From JBKECY01 sp047975025 (GTDB taxonomy: Bacteria > Bacillota > Clostridia > Lachnospirales > Lachnospiraceae): DNA of 64,000 nt. The DNA lies in assembly GCA_047975025.1 (NCBI GenBank), contig JBKECY010000045.1:1-64000 (forward strand), read 5' to 3'. Position numbers and translations under genes: made by a program. Shown piece after piece: positions 35,209-44,314 of the stretch (position 1 is its first letter; each line of letters opens with the position of its first letter). The notes beneath the pieces were generated by a model that saw only the letters and a list, made by a program, of their open reading frames with translations, had not been told where the DNA came from and did no database searches.

Positions 35209-37338
35209 TTACATCATTGGTTCAAGTGCTAATGCAGGATGACCTTTTTCTGTCAGGAAAGCCACCAGAGATTCCGGATCTTCGGTAATTGTTTCATCAC
35301 CGATCATGTCAACAAAGTTGTCAATGCCGTATAACTCTTTTGCCGTTGCATTCAATCTGTCAGCCACAGTATCTTTTAATTCTTTTGGCATCCATACGAT
35401 ACGTTCTACGCCGCCTTCAGCTGCCATAAATTTCTTAGATGCGATAAAGTGTTTACCATGTCCCATGAATCCAGGAGTCTGTACACCACCGCCTGTCATA
35501 GAAGCCAGCTCAGGGAATGTCATTCCAAGTGGTGTCATGCCTGCATACTCGCGGTTTGCGATTACCACACCATTTGAGAATGGCTCGATACCACAGATAC
35601 ATTCAAAGCATCCGCAGGAAGTCATAGGATCTTCCATGATGGAATACAGCGTAACTCGCTCAAGTGCTCCCTGTGAATATTTAAGGACTGCTTCATTAAC
35701 ATCTTCAAAAGAACCTAATCTCTCATCGATCATTTTCTCTTTTGTAATTACCTGGCAAGGTCCTGCCGGATCCAACTCATTGGTAGCTTTGGCATCCAGC
35801 CATGAAACTGCTCCACATAATCCCAGACGCTCCGGGGTTACCACACATACGTGTGATGGCGAGAATGCCTGGCACAGGATACAGCTGTAATATACTTCAA
35901 CAGACTCATCTGTCAGGTTCGCAAGTCTGTCATCGCGATGATCAAATGACGGGATGGCAAGCTCATGACGCAGTTTTGTACATTCTTCAGGATTTGTATA
36001 AATCTTAACCTGGCATTTATCAACAACAGCGTCAAATTCATTTTTGATTTTGGCATATAATACTTCACCAATGTGTTTTGCTCTAAAGCCGGCAGCAAAT
36101 GCGTCTTTGCTGACACGTACACGAATCATATCACGCTGGCCTGTATGCATTACACCTTCAATACAGTTCAAATAGCTGTGGAATTTACGCTCGAATACAG
36201 GCTCAAAGTCAGACTGCATATTCTTGCCTGCTACTTCAACAACATAGGCAATGCTCTGCTTGGTTCCTACATCAAACTCATCAAAATCCGGTCCGAACAG
36301 CTCAATCTTATGGTCTTCTACATCAGATACTTCTTTAGTCTGTACCAACTCGAAGCAGTCTACACGAGAACCATCGAATTCCACCTGCATATCGCCACGA
36401 CGAATGATTTCACCTTCAAATGCCGTACCAAATGTAACAGGAATGTCAATATTTGTGATTTTGATTTTAATGCCTCTGGCTTCAAGTGAAGCTGCATTAA
36501 ATTTGCTGACATCACCAAGTTTAATCAAACTCTTCGGTACAGCAGGTGTATAGTCCATATCATTTGTTACGACTGGGAAGCCATAGTAAATTGCTCCGGC
36601 ACCACAGGCAACTGTTTTCTCATCCAACGGACCGAACGCATTAACAAATGCATTGATGCGGTGGAAGTTGTACTGCTGAAGACCTTTTGTATCTCCAGGA
36701 GTGATATTACCAAAGATCAAGGCAGCTCTCATAGCCAGAGATACAATGTGACATACGGATGAAATGTTTTCACCAAGCGGTACGACACGTACGTTAAATC
36801 CGGTTTTGTAATCAGCCTCTTTTAACTGCTCAATGATGCCACCAACAAGTGCAACAAAGATACCTTGTGCCTGGTAGCTCTTCACCAGATCTACGGCTTC
36901 CTGTACAGAAGGAGCTGCATTGATGATAACTGCAACACCAGGAATGTCTCCGGTAACAAGCGGCACACCCAGCTCACGAATCTTCGCATCACTGAAATGT
37001 CCTTCATATGGCAATTCATATGGTGTTTTGCCATCAATGTATTTAATTGCTTCGATGATTTCAGCGGCCAGTACAGTCGCTACACCTGACATAAAAGCAT
37101 CATCCAGACGTCTGCCTCTAGTCATCTTGGATTTGATAAATACAAGAGCTTCTTTGGCGTCTTTTAATGTTTCAAGTTTGGTTCCTGTCTCTGAATAATA
37201 ACAGCCCATGCTGTATGCAGTTTCAGGGAAACCGATTGCCTTATCTTCGCCGTACTCAGAAATGGCTTTTTCAACAGCTTCTGCTGCCTCGTTGTACATT
37301 GCATCGTTTCCGTTAAAAACAATATCAAATAATAGCAC
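35209..37338 (-). CDS. acsB: acetyl-CoA synthase, first copy in the operon
   Basis: 709-residue acetyl-CoA synthase. A-cluster ligands C486, C489, C498, C508 and C575-G-C577 are intact. The N-terminal CODH-contact and Rossmann-like domains differ clearly from the second copy, while the A-cluster domain is strongly conserved. Translation appears to start at GTG (37338), 7 bases after AGGAGG; an out-of-frame ATG touches the Shine-Dalgarno and opens only a six-codon frame. Lies directly downstream of cooC and cooS, so this copy is the natural partner for the CODH encoded here. Confidence 0.96.
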   Translation of the reverse strand: MLLFDIVFNGNDAMYNEAAEAVEKAISEYGEDKAIGFPETAYSMGCYYSETGTKLETLKDAKEALVFIKSKMTRGRRLDDAFMSGVATVLAAEIIEAIKYIDGKTPYELPYEGHFSDAKIRELGVPLVTGDIPGVAVIINAAPSVQEAVDLVKSYQAQGIFVALVGGIIEQLKEADYKTGFNVRVVPLGENISSVCHIVSLAMRAALIFGNITPGDTKGLQQYNFHRINAFVNAFGPLDEKTVACGAGAIYYGFPVVTNDMDYTPAVPKSLIKLGDVSKFNAASLEARGIKIKITNIDIPVTFGTAFEGEIIRRGDMQVEFDGSRVDCFELVQTKEVSDVEDHKIELFGPDFDEFDVGTKQSIAYVVEVAGKNMQSDFEPVFERKFHSYLNCIEGVMHTGQRDMIRVRVSKDAFAAGFRAKHIGEVLYAKIKNEFDAVVDKCQVKIYTNPEECTKLRHELAIPSFDHRDDRLANLTDESVEVYYSCILCQAFSPSHVCVVTPERLGLCGAVSWLDAKATNELDPAGPCQVITKEKMIDERLGSFEDVNEAVLKYSQGALERVTLYSIMEDPMTSCGCFECICGIEPFSNGVVIANREYAGMTPLGMTFPELASMTGGGVQTPGFMGHGKHFIASKKFMAAEGGVERIVWMPKELKDTVADRLNATAKELYGIDNFVDMIGDETITEDPESLVAFLTEKGHPALALEPMM

Positions 37339-37357
37339 TTTTCATCCTCCTATTGAA

Positions 37358-38122
37358 TCACGCCTGATCCATTTTCTCTTTGATTTTTTTTATTTCATCT
37401 GTCAGTGTATCACTGACATCGAACGGTGCTCTGCCCTGACGGTCAGCATCAATTACCTGTGTATTGTAGTGTACCATTCCTAACAAATCGTCAGACGGTA
37501 TATTTTCAAGTATAAATGCTTCATCATCTTCATTACGCACTTTATTCGCTACAACCTGCACTTTTTCGACTCCCAGATCATGCGCAAGGCGCTTTACATT
37601 CTGGTATGTCTGTACACTTCTTGCTCCGGGTTCAATGACGACTACAAACTGGTCAACGCCTTCTGTGGTTCCGCGTCCGAGATGTTCCAGTCCGGCTTCC
37701 ATGTCTAAAATTACAACATCGTCTCTGTGAAGCACCATATCACTTATAATGCGTTTTAACATTACATGTTCAGGACATACACAACCGCCGCCACCGGTCT
37801 CTACGGTTCCCAGTACGAGCATCTTCACCCCTTCGTGTGTAATACCATAGGTATCGGGAATATCACTTACCTTGGGGTTGATACGGTAGAACTTATTGTC
37901 TCTGTTCGCACCTGTACGTTCTTCCACCAGTTTACGCATTTTGGAGATCGGTACAATCTTTTCAAGTTCATCCTGGTGAAAGCCGAGTGCCAGACCCAGA
38001 TTTGCATCCGGGTCGACATCGACAGCAAGCACTTTTTTCCCTTCCTGTGCATACAACCTTGCAAGAGTTGCAGCAAATGTTGTCTTTCCTACGCCACCTT
38101 TTCCGGTAACCGCAATTTTCAT
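37358..38122 (-). CDS. cooC: CooC-type nickel-insertion ATPase, copy next to acsB
   Basis: 254-residue P-loop ATPase of the MinD/CooC family, used to mature nickel sites of CODH or ACS. Deviant Walker A GKGGVGKTTFAA, ILDMEAGLEHLGRG (Walker B/switch), and GGGGCVCPEH with the CxC pair that binds metal at the dimer interface. Placed between cooS and acsB. The position suggests service to ACS (AcsF-like) or CODH; the sequence alone does not decide. Confidence 0.92.
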   Translation of the reverse strand: MKIAVTGKGGVGKTTFAATLARLYAQEGKKVLAVDVDPDANLGLALGFHQDELEKIVPISKMRKLVEERTGANRDNKFYRINPKVSDIPDTYGITHEGVKMLVLGTVETGGGGCVCPEHVMLKRIISDMVLHRDDVVILDMEAGLEHLGRGTTEGVDQFVVVIEPGARSVQTYQNVKRLAHDLGVEKVQVVANKVRNEDDEAFILENIPSDDLLGMVHYNTQVIDADRQGRAPFDVSDTLTDEIKKIKEKMDQA

Positions 38123-38156
38123 ATCATTCGCCTCTTTTATAATTGTACTACGCTAC

Positions 38157-40049
38157 TTAGATGCCCAGTGCCGTTCTTTTCTTTTCAAGGTTCTCAATCA
38201 TGAGGTCTCCAAGTTTATCAATATCTTTTTCAACGGTAAAAGTCGCTTCTACCCAATCCTTTAAGCCGTGTTTCAGCAGATCATCTACCTCTGAAGAACC
38301 ATATACATAAGGCTCAACACCCAGGTATGTATCGATACCGGTAGCTACAACATAGTTTCCGATAGATACCGCTTTTTCGGACATCCACTCCGGTGCACAT
38401 CCTACAACCGGTACTTCTGAGATATTCCAGCCGGAATCTTTTGAGATTTCAGAAGCCAGAACCATCATACGGCTGATGTCTACGCAAGATCCCATATGCA
38501 GAATTGGAGGAATGTCGGCAAGTTCACACACTCTTTTAAGACCGGCACCGCATAATTCTTTGGCATCTTTATCCATCAGACCAGCTTTTGCAGCCGTCTG
38601 CGCTGAACATCCTGATGCAATGATGATAATATCATTTGCAATCAGTTTTTTCATCAGCTCATAATGTGCAAGATCTGCACGAACCTTAGGATTGTTACAT
38701 CCAACCATGGCAACTGCACCACGTATTACACCAGATTTGATACAATCCACCAATGGGTTTGTTGTTCCGGTTTCATCAACCTGTGTATTGGTAACTCCAT
38801 CCAGTTTCTTGATGATTTGTTCGTATGAATATCCAACAGACGCTTTTTGCTTAATGTCCGGGATATGAACCAAATCCTGATCTCTGTTCTTAAAGTTCTC
38901 AATTGCCGCTTTTACGATTTCTTTGGCATTTTCACCAGCTGTTTTAGCACTGAAACGCATGAAATCCGAATCAGGCATCTGAGCGATATCAGATGTAGTA
39001 ATGAATTTCGTATGGAAACATTTACTTAATGGGCCTAATGCAGGGAAGATACATTGTACGTCAACGACGATTGCTTCGCAAGCTCCTGTCAGTACAACAT
39101 TTTCCTGCTGCAGGAAGTTACCTGCCATAGGTACACCGCGACGCATAGCCACTTCATTAGAAGTACAGCATACACCGGATACAGTGATGCCGGCTGCGCC
39201 CTGCTCTTTAGCATAAGCGATCATTTCAGGTGAATCTGCACAATCACAGATTTTCTCTGAAAGTGACGGATCATGTCCATGTACAACGATATTTACATTT
39301 TCTTTGACCATAACACCAAGGTTGGCCTCTGTTTCAACTTCCTTAGGAGTTCCAAACATAACATCTGAAAACTCTGTTCCTGCCATAGAACCGCCCCAAC
39401 CATCAGAAAGGCCTGTACGCAGTGCCTGACGAATCAAAGCTTCCGGTTTGGAGGAGTTACCCATATGTGTCATGTGCAGTGCGGTTGATACTTCTCTGTC
39501 AATCGCTCTTGGCTCGATACCTTCTCTTTTCCAGATTTCCTGTGTATGCTCCGGCGCACGTTTCAGGAAACGTTGTACACCAAAAGGTTTACCATATTCA
39601 AGAAGTGCAATTTCTGCCATCTCATGCGCTAAATCGTAGATATCTTTGCCCTCTGTTTCAACATCCCATTCTTTAGCGATTTTGAGAAGTTTTTCTTCAT
39701 CTTTTACTTGATAATTGCCATCTGGAGCTGTCTGATACAGTGTATGGCATAATTCACGACCATGATCTGAATGAGATGCAGCACCGCCGGCTGTAAATCT
39801 CAGGAAGTTACGGCCTACAATACCATGCATATCACATCCGCAGATTCCTTTGGGTGCTTTTGGTGTAATACGACAGGGTCCCATAGTACAAATTTTACAG
39901 CAGACACCTGACTCACCAAATTTACAATGCGGAGTTTGCTGTTTAACCCTTAACTGCCAGGAATCAGCCCCTACCTTAGCACCGTTTTCCAACAAGCGGT
40001 TGGTTGCGGCTTCAAACTCCTCAATCGTTGTTAATTTAAATTCACTCAT
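38157..40049 (-). CDS. cooS: anaerobic carbon monoxide dehydrogenase catalytic subunit
   Basis: Ni-Fe CODH (AcsA/CooS), 630 residues, which reduces CO2 to CO for ACS or oxidises CO. N-terminal cluster ligands in CKFGESGVCCKICTMGPCRI and KGICGCDMHGIV; C-cluster region with VHGHDPSLSEKICD, SGVCCTSNEVAMRRG, ACEAIVVDVQCIFP, GCNNPKV, ASGCSAQTAAKAG and MGSCVDISRM. All expected motifs are present. It lies between two cooC genes and upstream of acsB, so it is the CODH of the bifunctional CODH/ACS complex. Confidence 0.97.
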   Translation of the reverse strand: MSEFKLTTIEEFEAATNRLLENGAKVGADSWQLRVKQQTPHCKFGESGVCCKICTMGPCRITPKAPKGICGCDMHGIVGRNFLRFTAGGAASHSDHGRELCHTLYQTAPDGNYQVKDEEKLLKIAKEWDVETEGKDIYDLAHEMAEIALLEYGKPFGVQRFLKRAPEHTQEIWKREGIEPRAIDREVSTALHMTHMGNSSKPEALIRQALRTGLSDGWGGSMAGTEFSDVMFGTPKEVETEANLGVMVKENVNIVVHGHDPSLSEKICDCADSPEMIAYAKEQGAAGITVSGVCCTSNEVAMRRGVPMAGNFLQQENVVLTGACEAIVVDVQCIFPALGPLSKCFHTKFITTSDIAQMPDSDFMRFSAKTAGENAKEIVKAAIENFKNRDQDLVHIPDIKQKASVGYSYEQIIKKLDGVTNTQVDETGTTNPLVDCIKSGVIRGAVAMVGCNNPKVRADLAHYELMKKLIANDIIIIASGCSAQTAAKAGLMDKDAKELCGAGLKRVCELADIPPILHMGSCVDISRMMVLASEISKDSGWNISEVPVVGCAPEWMSEKAVSIGNYVVATGIDTYLGVEPYVYGSSEVDDLLKHGLKDWVEATFTVEKDIDKLGDLMIENLEKKRTALGI

Positions 40050-40120
40050 TACGTTCCTCCTTAGTTTTTTGCTCTTTCATATGTAAAAGCCATTATCAGA
40101 AATGATAATTTCCAAAACAT

Positions 40121-40891
40121 TTATAAACCAATACGATCAACAATCTCCCTAACCGCTTTTTTAACCGGCGAATCTTCCGGAAGGGATACCAGAGCTTTGC
40201 CGTCACAGTCATACTCATATACAAGTTCATCCTGTGGCACGACACCCAGAAGTGTCAGCCCCTGCTTCTCAATTTCTTCTTTTGTACCTTCATTCAAAAC
40301 ACCGCCGGGAGCCCGGTTTACAATTAGACCTATTTTAGAAGGTTTAAAGCCGCATTCATCGATCAATTGAGCGATACGTCCTACTGCCTGTACCCCTCTT
40401 CTGGAACAGTCGCTTACCAGAATGGCGGTTTCCATACTTGGCAGGACACCTCTGCTGATATGCTCCAGGCCAGCCTCATTATCAACTACGATATAGGGAT
40501 AATTCTTCTGGAATTTAGTAAGCTGTGCCTGCAGGATTCCGTTAACGTAGCAATAGCATCCCTGCCCTTGCGTCCTGCCCATAACCAAAAGGTCGTAATC
40601 ATCTTCTTCCGCAAGGGCATGATTGAATTGCACTTCGGCATATTCCGCCTTTGTCACCCCTTTTGGAATCGTTGTTTCAAGTCCAAGATCCGCATGGGCG
40701 ATTTCTTCCCTGATGGATCCTAACGTTTTTTCTACTTCAACACCTAATACTTCGTTAAGATTGGAATTGGCATCTGCATCAACCGCAAGAATCGGTCCTT
40801 TCCCTTTCTCAGCGAGGTATTGAATTATCAGGCCAGTCAGCGTTGTCTTACCAACGCCTCCCTTGCCCGCAATGGCAATCACATGTGCCAT
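40121..40891 (-). CDS. cooC: CooC-type nickel-insertion ATPase, copy upstream of cooS
   Basis: 256-residue MinD-like ATPase. Walker A GKGGVGKTTLTG, VVDNEAGLEHISRG, and the CxC motif in GQGCYCYVNG. It is clearly divergent from the other cooC, so the two probably serve different nickel sites or metalloproteins. The ATG at 40891 is 6 bases after AGGAGG; the ATG at 40897 abuts it. Between metF and cooS. Confidence 0.92.
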   Translation of the reverse strand: MAHVIAIAGKGGVGKTTLTGLIIQYLAEKGKGPILAVDADANSNLNEVLGVEVEKTLGSIREEIAHADLGLETTIPKGVTKAEYAEVQFNHALAEEDDYDLLVMGRTQGQGCYCYVNGILQAQLTKFQKNYPYIVVDNEAGLEHISRGVLPSMETAILVSDCSRRGVQAVGRIAQLIDECGFKPSKIGLIVNRAPGGVLNEGTKEEIEKQGLTLLGVVPQDELVYEYDCDGKALVSLPEDSPVKKAVREIVDRIGL

Positions 40892-40906
40892 GTTCATCCT
40901 CCTACT

Positions 40907-41782
40907 CTATTTGTCCGTACGAATTCCTGATGCATTGATAATATCAGCAATATCATCGTACTTATTCAAAGCATATAAATGAAGTCCGTCAGCGCCTGCA
41001 TTCATATAATCGTATAGTTGCTTGATGGTGTATTCTTTTCCTGCTTTTTTGAAATCTTCCGGGCTGTTATAATAACGGCTGATGATTTCGGCTAATTCTC
41101 TGGGGATGGAGCATCCGTTCATGGACAATGCCATACGGATTGTTGCATCCTTGTTCAGTACAGGCATAACACCGACATCAATCGGAATCGTGATACCCGC
41201 TTTTCTTAGTTTGTCTACCCAACGCTCATACTGTGCTACATCAAAGCAGAGCTGCGTCATGATATAATCTGCGCCTTCATCCTGCTTTACTCTCAGATGT
41301 GCTATATCTTCCTCAAAAGTATCACATTGGATGTGCTTCTCGGGATCGGCTGCCATAGCGATGGTAAATCTGCTTCCGAACTCTTTACGGATAAAACCGA
41401 TCAGGTCGCTTGCGTATTTAAAATCACCTCTGGTTCCTTCCCAGCCAGCCGGCAAATCGCCGCGCAATGCCAGAATATGATCGATTCCCATAGCCAGATA
41501 ATTACTAAGCTGTTCTTTTACACCCTCTTTTGTATTACCTATGCAGGTAAAATGTGTAACTGCAGTATTTCCGGAATCATGAATTGCTTTACATACTTCC
41601 GTATTGCGTCCTACGTTTGTACCTCCTGCACCGTATGTACAGCTGATAAAATCAGGATTGAAACCATACAGCTTTCCTAATACGTCAAGTAATGGTTCAA
41701 TTGGCTGATCCGGCTTTGGCGGAAAAACTTCAAACGAAAAACTCATTCTTTCTTTCATGATATCCGAAACTCTGTTACCCAT
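40907..41782 (-). CDS. metF: methylenetetrahydrofolate reductase
   Basis: Reduces 5,10-methylene-THF to 5-methyl-THF, last step of the methyl branch. 291-residue FAD TIM barrel: FSFEVFPPKPDQP, CTYGAGGTNVGRN, ALRGDLP and DYIMTQLCFDVAQYERW. The zinc-binding partner MetV usual in many acetogens is not next to it or elsewhere in the window, so the electron donor type cannot be assigned. Second enzyme position of the operon, after cooT. Confidence 0.94.
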   Translation of the reverse strand: MGNRVSDIMKERMSFSFEVFPPKPDQPIEPLLDVLGKLYGFNPDFISCTYGAGGTNVGRNTEVCKAIHDSGNTAVTHFTCIGNTKEGVKEQLSNYLAMGIDHILALRGDLPAGWEGTRGDFKYASDLIGFIRKEFGSRFTIAMAADPEKHIQCDTFEEDIAHLRVKQDEGADYIMTQLCFDVAQYERWVDKLRKAGITIPIDVGVMPVLNKDATIRMALSMNGCSIPRELAEIISRYYNSPEDFKKAGKEYTIKQLYDYMNAGADGLHLYALNKYDDIADIINASGIRTDK

Positions 41783-41838
41783 AACATCCTCCGTTCAATT
41801 AGTGAATTATATATCTAGTAAAATTAGATATCGCTCTT

Positions 41839-42024
41839 TTATGATGCAGCCGTCAAAACGACAGTGCTGTTTGCAAGATCCACACTTTTAATTACACCTT
41901 CAAATACTCGTTCACCACCCATAACATCGGTGAGAATCAAAGTAGCACCATCTACATCTATTCTGCTGACATTTTTAAAAATGATTGATTCATCCTGTTC
42001 TTTATATACTGTTGCAAGACACAT
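41839..42024 (-). CDS. cooT: CooT-family nickel-binding protein
   Basis: 61-residue small protein starting MCLATVY, the CooT signature in which Cys2 is a nickel ligand in the studied homologue. The remainder predicts a small beta fold (VDGATLILTDVMGGER, VFEGVIKSVDL). Sits between a His-rich protein and metF at the front of the CODH/ACS operon, as expected for a nickel chaperone for CODH maturation. The start is 4 bases after the previous stop. Confidence 0.9.
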   Translation of the reverse strand: MCLATVYKEQDESIIFKNVSRIDVDGATLILTDVMGGERVFEGVIKSVDLANSTVVLTAAS

Positions 42025-42028
42025 TGCC

Positions 42029-42397
42029 CTACACCTCCTTTAAGCTCTCTTTTACTAACGTGAGTGCCAAGCTCAGGCGCATATTGCCTTTCTGGAAATC
42101 CTCCACTGCTTCTTTTATTAATTTTGCGGCATCAAGGACTTCTAACTCCTTAAGCTTATCCGACATTACGTCTAATTCCGCCGCATGATGTTCATTATGC
42201 TGCAGCATGTAGGTAAGTAAGGCTAAAGTTTCCTGCGCCGAACTTGGTTCACTGGCCTCATTGTGGCTGCTGCCGTGATTGCTGCAGTGCCCTGCATCAC
42301 CGTGTGAATGACAGTGTTCATGAGAACTATCATGACTATGTGCACACCCGTGGCTATGCGCAATCTCATTGCCATTTTCATCTTTTGTCAAATGCAT
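42029..42397 (-). CDS. histidine-rich metal-binding protein, CooJ-like in position
   Basis: 122 residues; 12 histidines in the first ~45 residues (HSHGCAHSHDSSHEHCHSHG type repeats, plus Cys), then QHNEHHAAEL and a helical C-terminal half. Cytoplasmic, no signal peptide. AAGGAG lies 7-8 bases before the ATG at 42397; the longer frame to 42508 has no ribosome site and would cross the promoter. First gene of the Wood-Ljungdahl operon, followed by cooT. Nickel storage or delivery is inferred from composition and neighbours; homology to CooJ is not established. Confidence 0.82.
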   Translation of the reverse strand: MHLTKDENGNEIAHSHGCAHSHDSSHEHCHSHGDAGHCSNHGSSHNEASEPSSAQETLALLTYMLQHNEHHAAELDVMSDKLKELEVLDAAKLIKEAVEDFQKGNMRLSLALTLVKESLKEV

Positions 42398-42479
42398 GAC
42401 CCGCTCCTTTCTACTTGAAAAATCAACTGTTTCGCGACCCCCGTAAGGGGATTGTGATAATAAATTGTCAATTACTGAT

Positions 42480-42508
42480 ATTATACCTCTTTTATTACCT
42501 CTATTCAA
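42480..42508 (-). promoter_or_regulatory. promoter of the Wood-Ljungdahl operon
   Basis: -35 TTGAAT (42503-42508), a 17-base spacer and perfect -10 TATAAT (42480-42485). The ~75-base leader contains a CCCC-TTA-CGGGG hairpin (about 42437-42449). Upstream there is an inverted repeat GTTAAT-N9-ATTAAC near 42533-42553 that could bind a regulator. The remaining 42510-42638 sequence holds no gene. Confidence 0.75.
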
Positions 42509-42638
42509 GAATAATTGATAAAATTATTGTGTTAATACGGATACAATTAACCACCATATGCTCATGTCGTTGTACGTAATGTACAGTTTTCTTTTTCATT
42601 TTTGTGAAACTTTTCAACAGGCTGTTTTTTAACGCTTT

Positions 42639-43649
42639 TTATGCCCATGGAAGTTGTGGATGTTCGATCTTTTTATCCCGCAGCATCAAATCACGCACTG
42701 CTTCTGACGCCGGCTTGTCCAAGAAGAGAACTTTATTGATTTCTTCTACGATCGGCATCTCAACATTGTACTTTTCAGACAGACCGATGGCTGCTTTTAC
42801 AGAGTAGACTCCTTCCACAATCATCTTCACTTCTTTCATGGCTTCATCCATGGTCGCCCCCTGTCCAATCAGATAACCGGCTTTGCGGTTGCGGCTGTGA
42901 ACACTGGCGCAAGTCACGATCAGATCCCCCATGCCGGACAATCCGTAGAACGTCTCCATCTTGGCTCCCATGGCAATGCCGAGTCTTGTGATTTCGGCAA
43001 GTCCGCGGGTAATAAGCGCCGCTTTTGTATTATCCCCGTACCCCAGACCATCTGCGACTCCTGCAGCAAGTGCAATTACGTTTTTAAGGGCAGCACCAAG
43101 TTCCACACCGAGGATATCCGGTGTTGTGTAAACGCGGAACACAGGACTCATAAATACACTTTGTAAAAACTCCGCCGTAGCCTGTGTGCGGGCACTGACC
43201 ACACAGGTCGTAGGCAGTCCTTTGCCCACTTCTTCCGCATGACTTGGTCCGGACAATACCGCAACATCTGCCTGGGGGATTTCTTCTTCGATAATTTCGC
43301 TTAGTGTCATAAGCGTTGTCTCTTCCACGCCTTTCGCCACATTCACAATTATTTGTCCCTCTTTGACATAAGGCTTCATAAGAGCCGCGGTAGAGCGTGT
43401 GTAGGGAGACGGCACAGCCAGTACAACAATATCCTTGTCTGTTAGTGCGGCCTCCAGATTCGAGGTGATCTCAATCTCCTGATCCAGCATGACACCGGGG
43501 AGTTTTGCCTTGTGCTCTCGATCCCTGTCCAATTCTTTAACTTCCGCTTCCAATACTGACCAGATCGTCACTTTGTGTCCGTTGTTGTGCAAAAGCACAG
43601 ATAATGCGATTCCCCAACTGCCGGCGCCCATGATTGAAACATTCAACAT
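42639..43649 (-). CDS. gpsA: glycerol-3-phosphate dehydrogenase [NAD(P)+]
   Basis: Forms sn-glycerol 3-phosphate from dihydroxyacetone phosphate for phospholipids. NAD site MGAGSWGIALSVLL at the start, VAKGVEETTLMTLSE, LSGPSHAEEVGKGLPT, and LKNVIALAAGVADGLGYGDNTKAALITRG with the catalytic lysine. 336 residues. Next to plsY, which uses its product. Confidence 0.96.
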   Translation of the reverse strand: MLNVSIMGAGSWGIALSVLLHNNGHKVTIWSVLEAEVKELDRDREHKAKLPGVMLDQEIEITSNLEAALTDKDIVVLAVPSPYTRSTAALMKPYVKEGQIIVNVAKGVEETTLMTLSEIIEEEIPQADVAVLSGPSHAEEVGKGLPTTCVVSARTQATAEFLQSVFMSPVFRVYTTPDILGVELGAALKNVIALAAGVADGLGYGDNTKAALITRGLAEITRLGIAMGAKMETFYGLSGMGDLIVTCASVHSRNRKAGYLIGQGATMDEAMKEVKMIVEGVYSVKAAIGLSEKYNVEMPIVEEINKVLFLDKPASEAVRDLMLRDKKIEHPQLPWA

Positions 43650-43660
43650 AGCATGCTCTC

Positions 43661-44314
43661 CTATTCTTTTTTTCCAAAACTGATTTTGTTCTCTGTACCA
43701 TTTAAAAGCCTTTTGATATTAGCTCTGTGTTTATATAAGGTCAGCGCTGTTAAGGCTGTCATTACACAGTAGAATTCTATAAGATAGCGCTGTGACATGC
43801 CATAGTGCCCCAGCTGTCCAAAGATAATCATCGAAACCAGAAGCGCCAGATAGGCACAAATGGAGCCCAGCGATACATATTTTGAAACCAGCACAACAAT
43901 GATAAAAATCGACAGGCCGATGACGGCGGCACGCCAGTCTATAATCAAAGCAAGACCGCCTGTGGTAGCCACACCTTTACCGCCTCTAAAACCTAGATAG
44001 AAGGGATAATTATGTCCAATCACGCATCCTGCTGCCGCATAGATGCTAAGCAAATACGTATTAAGTCCAGGATAGCTGTCTGCAAACAAAGCCCGTACGA
44101 TTAATACGACCAGGATGCACTTCACACAGTCGCAGAGCAGTGTGATGGCACCCGCTTTTTTTCCCATAGTACGCAGGGCATTCGTTGTCCCTGCATTGCC
44201 GCTTCCATGTTCTCTGATATCGATTTTTTTGAAGCGTCCATAAAAGTAGGAAGTCTGAAACAGACCTCCGATATAGCCGATTAGAAAGCAAATACATCTG
44301 ACAATTAGCAGCAT
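43661..44314 (-). CDS. plsY: glycerol-3-phosphate acyltransferase PlsY
   Basis: Integral membrane enzyme acylating glycerol-3-phosphate with acyl-phosphate from PlsX. Family motifs: GSGNAGTTNALRTMGKKAG, GHNYPFYLGFRGGKGVATT, and several hydrophobic segments. 217 residues. Its start overlaps the last base of the der stop codon. Functionally linked with gpsA downstream. Confidence 0.95.
   Translation of the reverse strand: MLLIVRCICFLIGYIGGLFQTSYFYGRFKKIDIREHGSGNAGTTNALRTMGKKAGAITLLCDCVKCILVVLIVRALFADSYPGLNTYLLSIYAAAGCVIGHNYPFYLGFRGGKGVATTGGLALIIDWRAAVIGLSIFIIVVLVSKYVSLGSICAYLALLVSMIIFGQLGHYGMSQRYLIEFYCVMTALTALTLYKHRANIKRLLNGTENKISFGKKE

Noticed and set aside
35209..37338. acsB pair as an assembly duplicate
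   Set aside because: The copies differ at many synonymous and N-terminal positions and have different flanking sequence, so they are genuine paralogues in this sequence.
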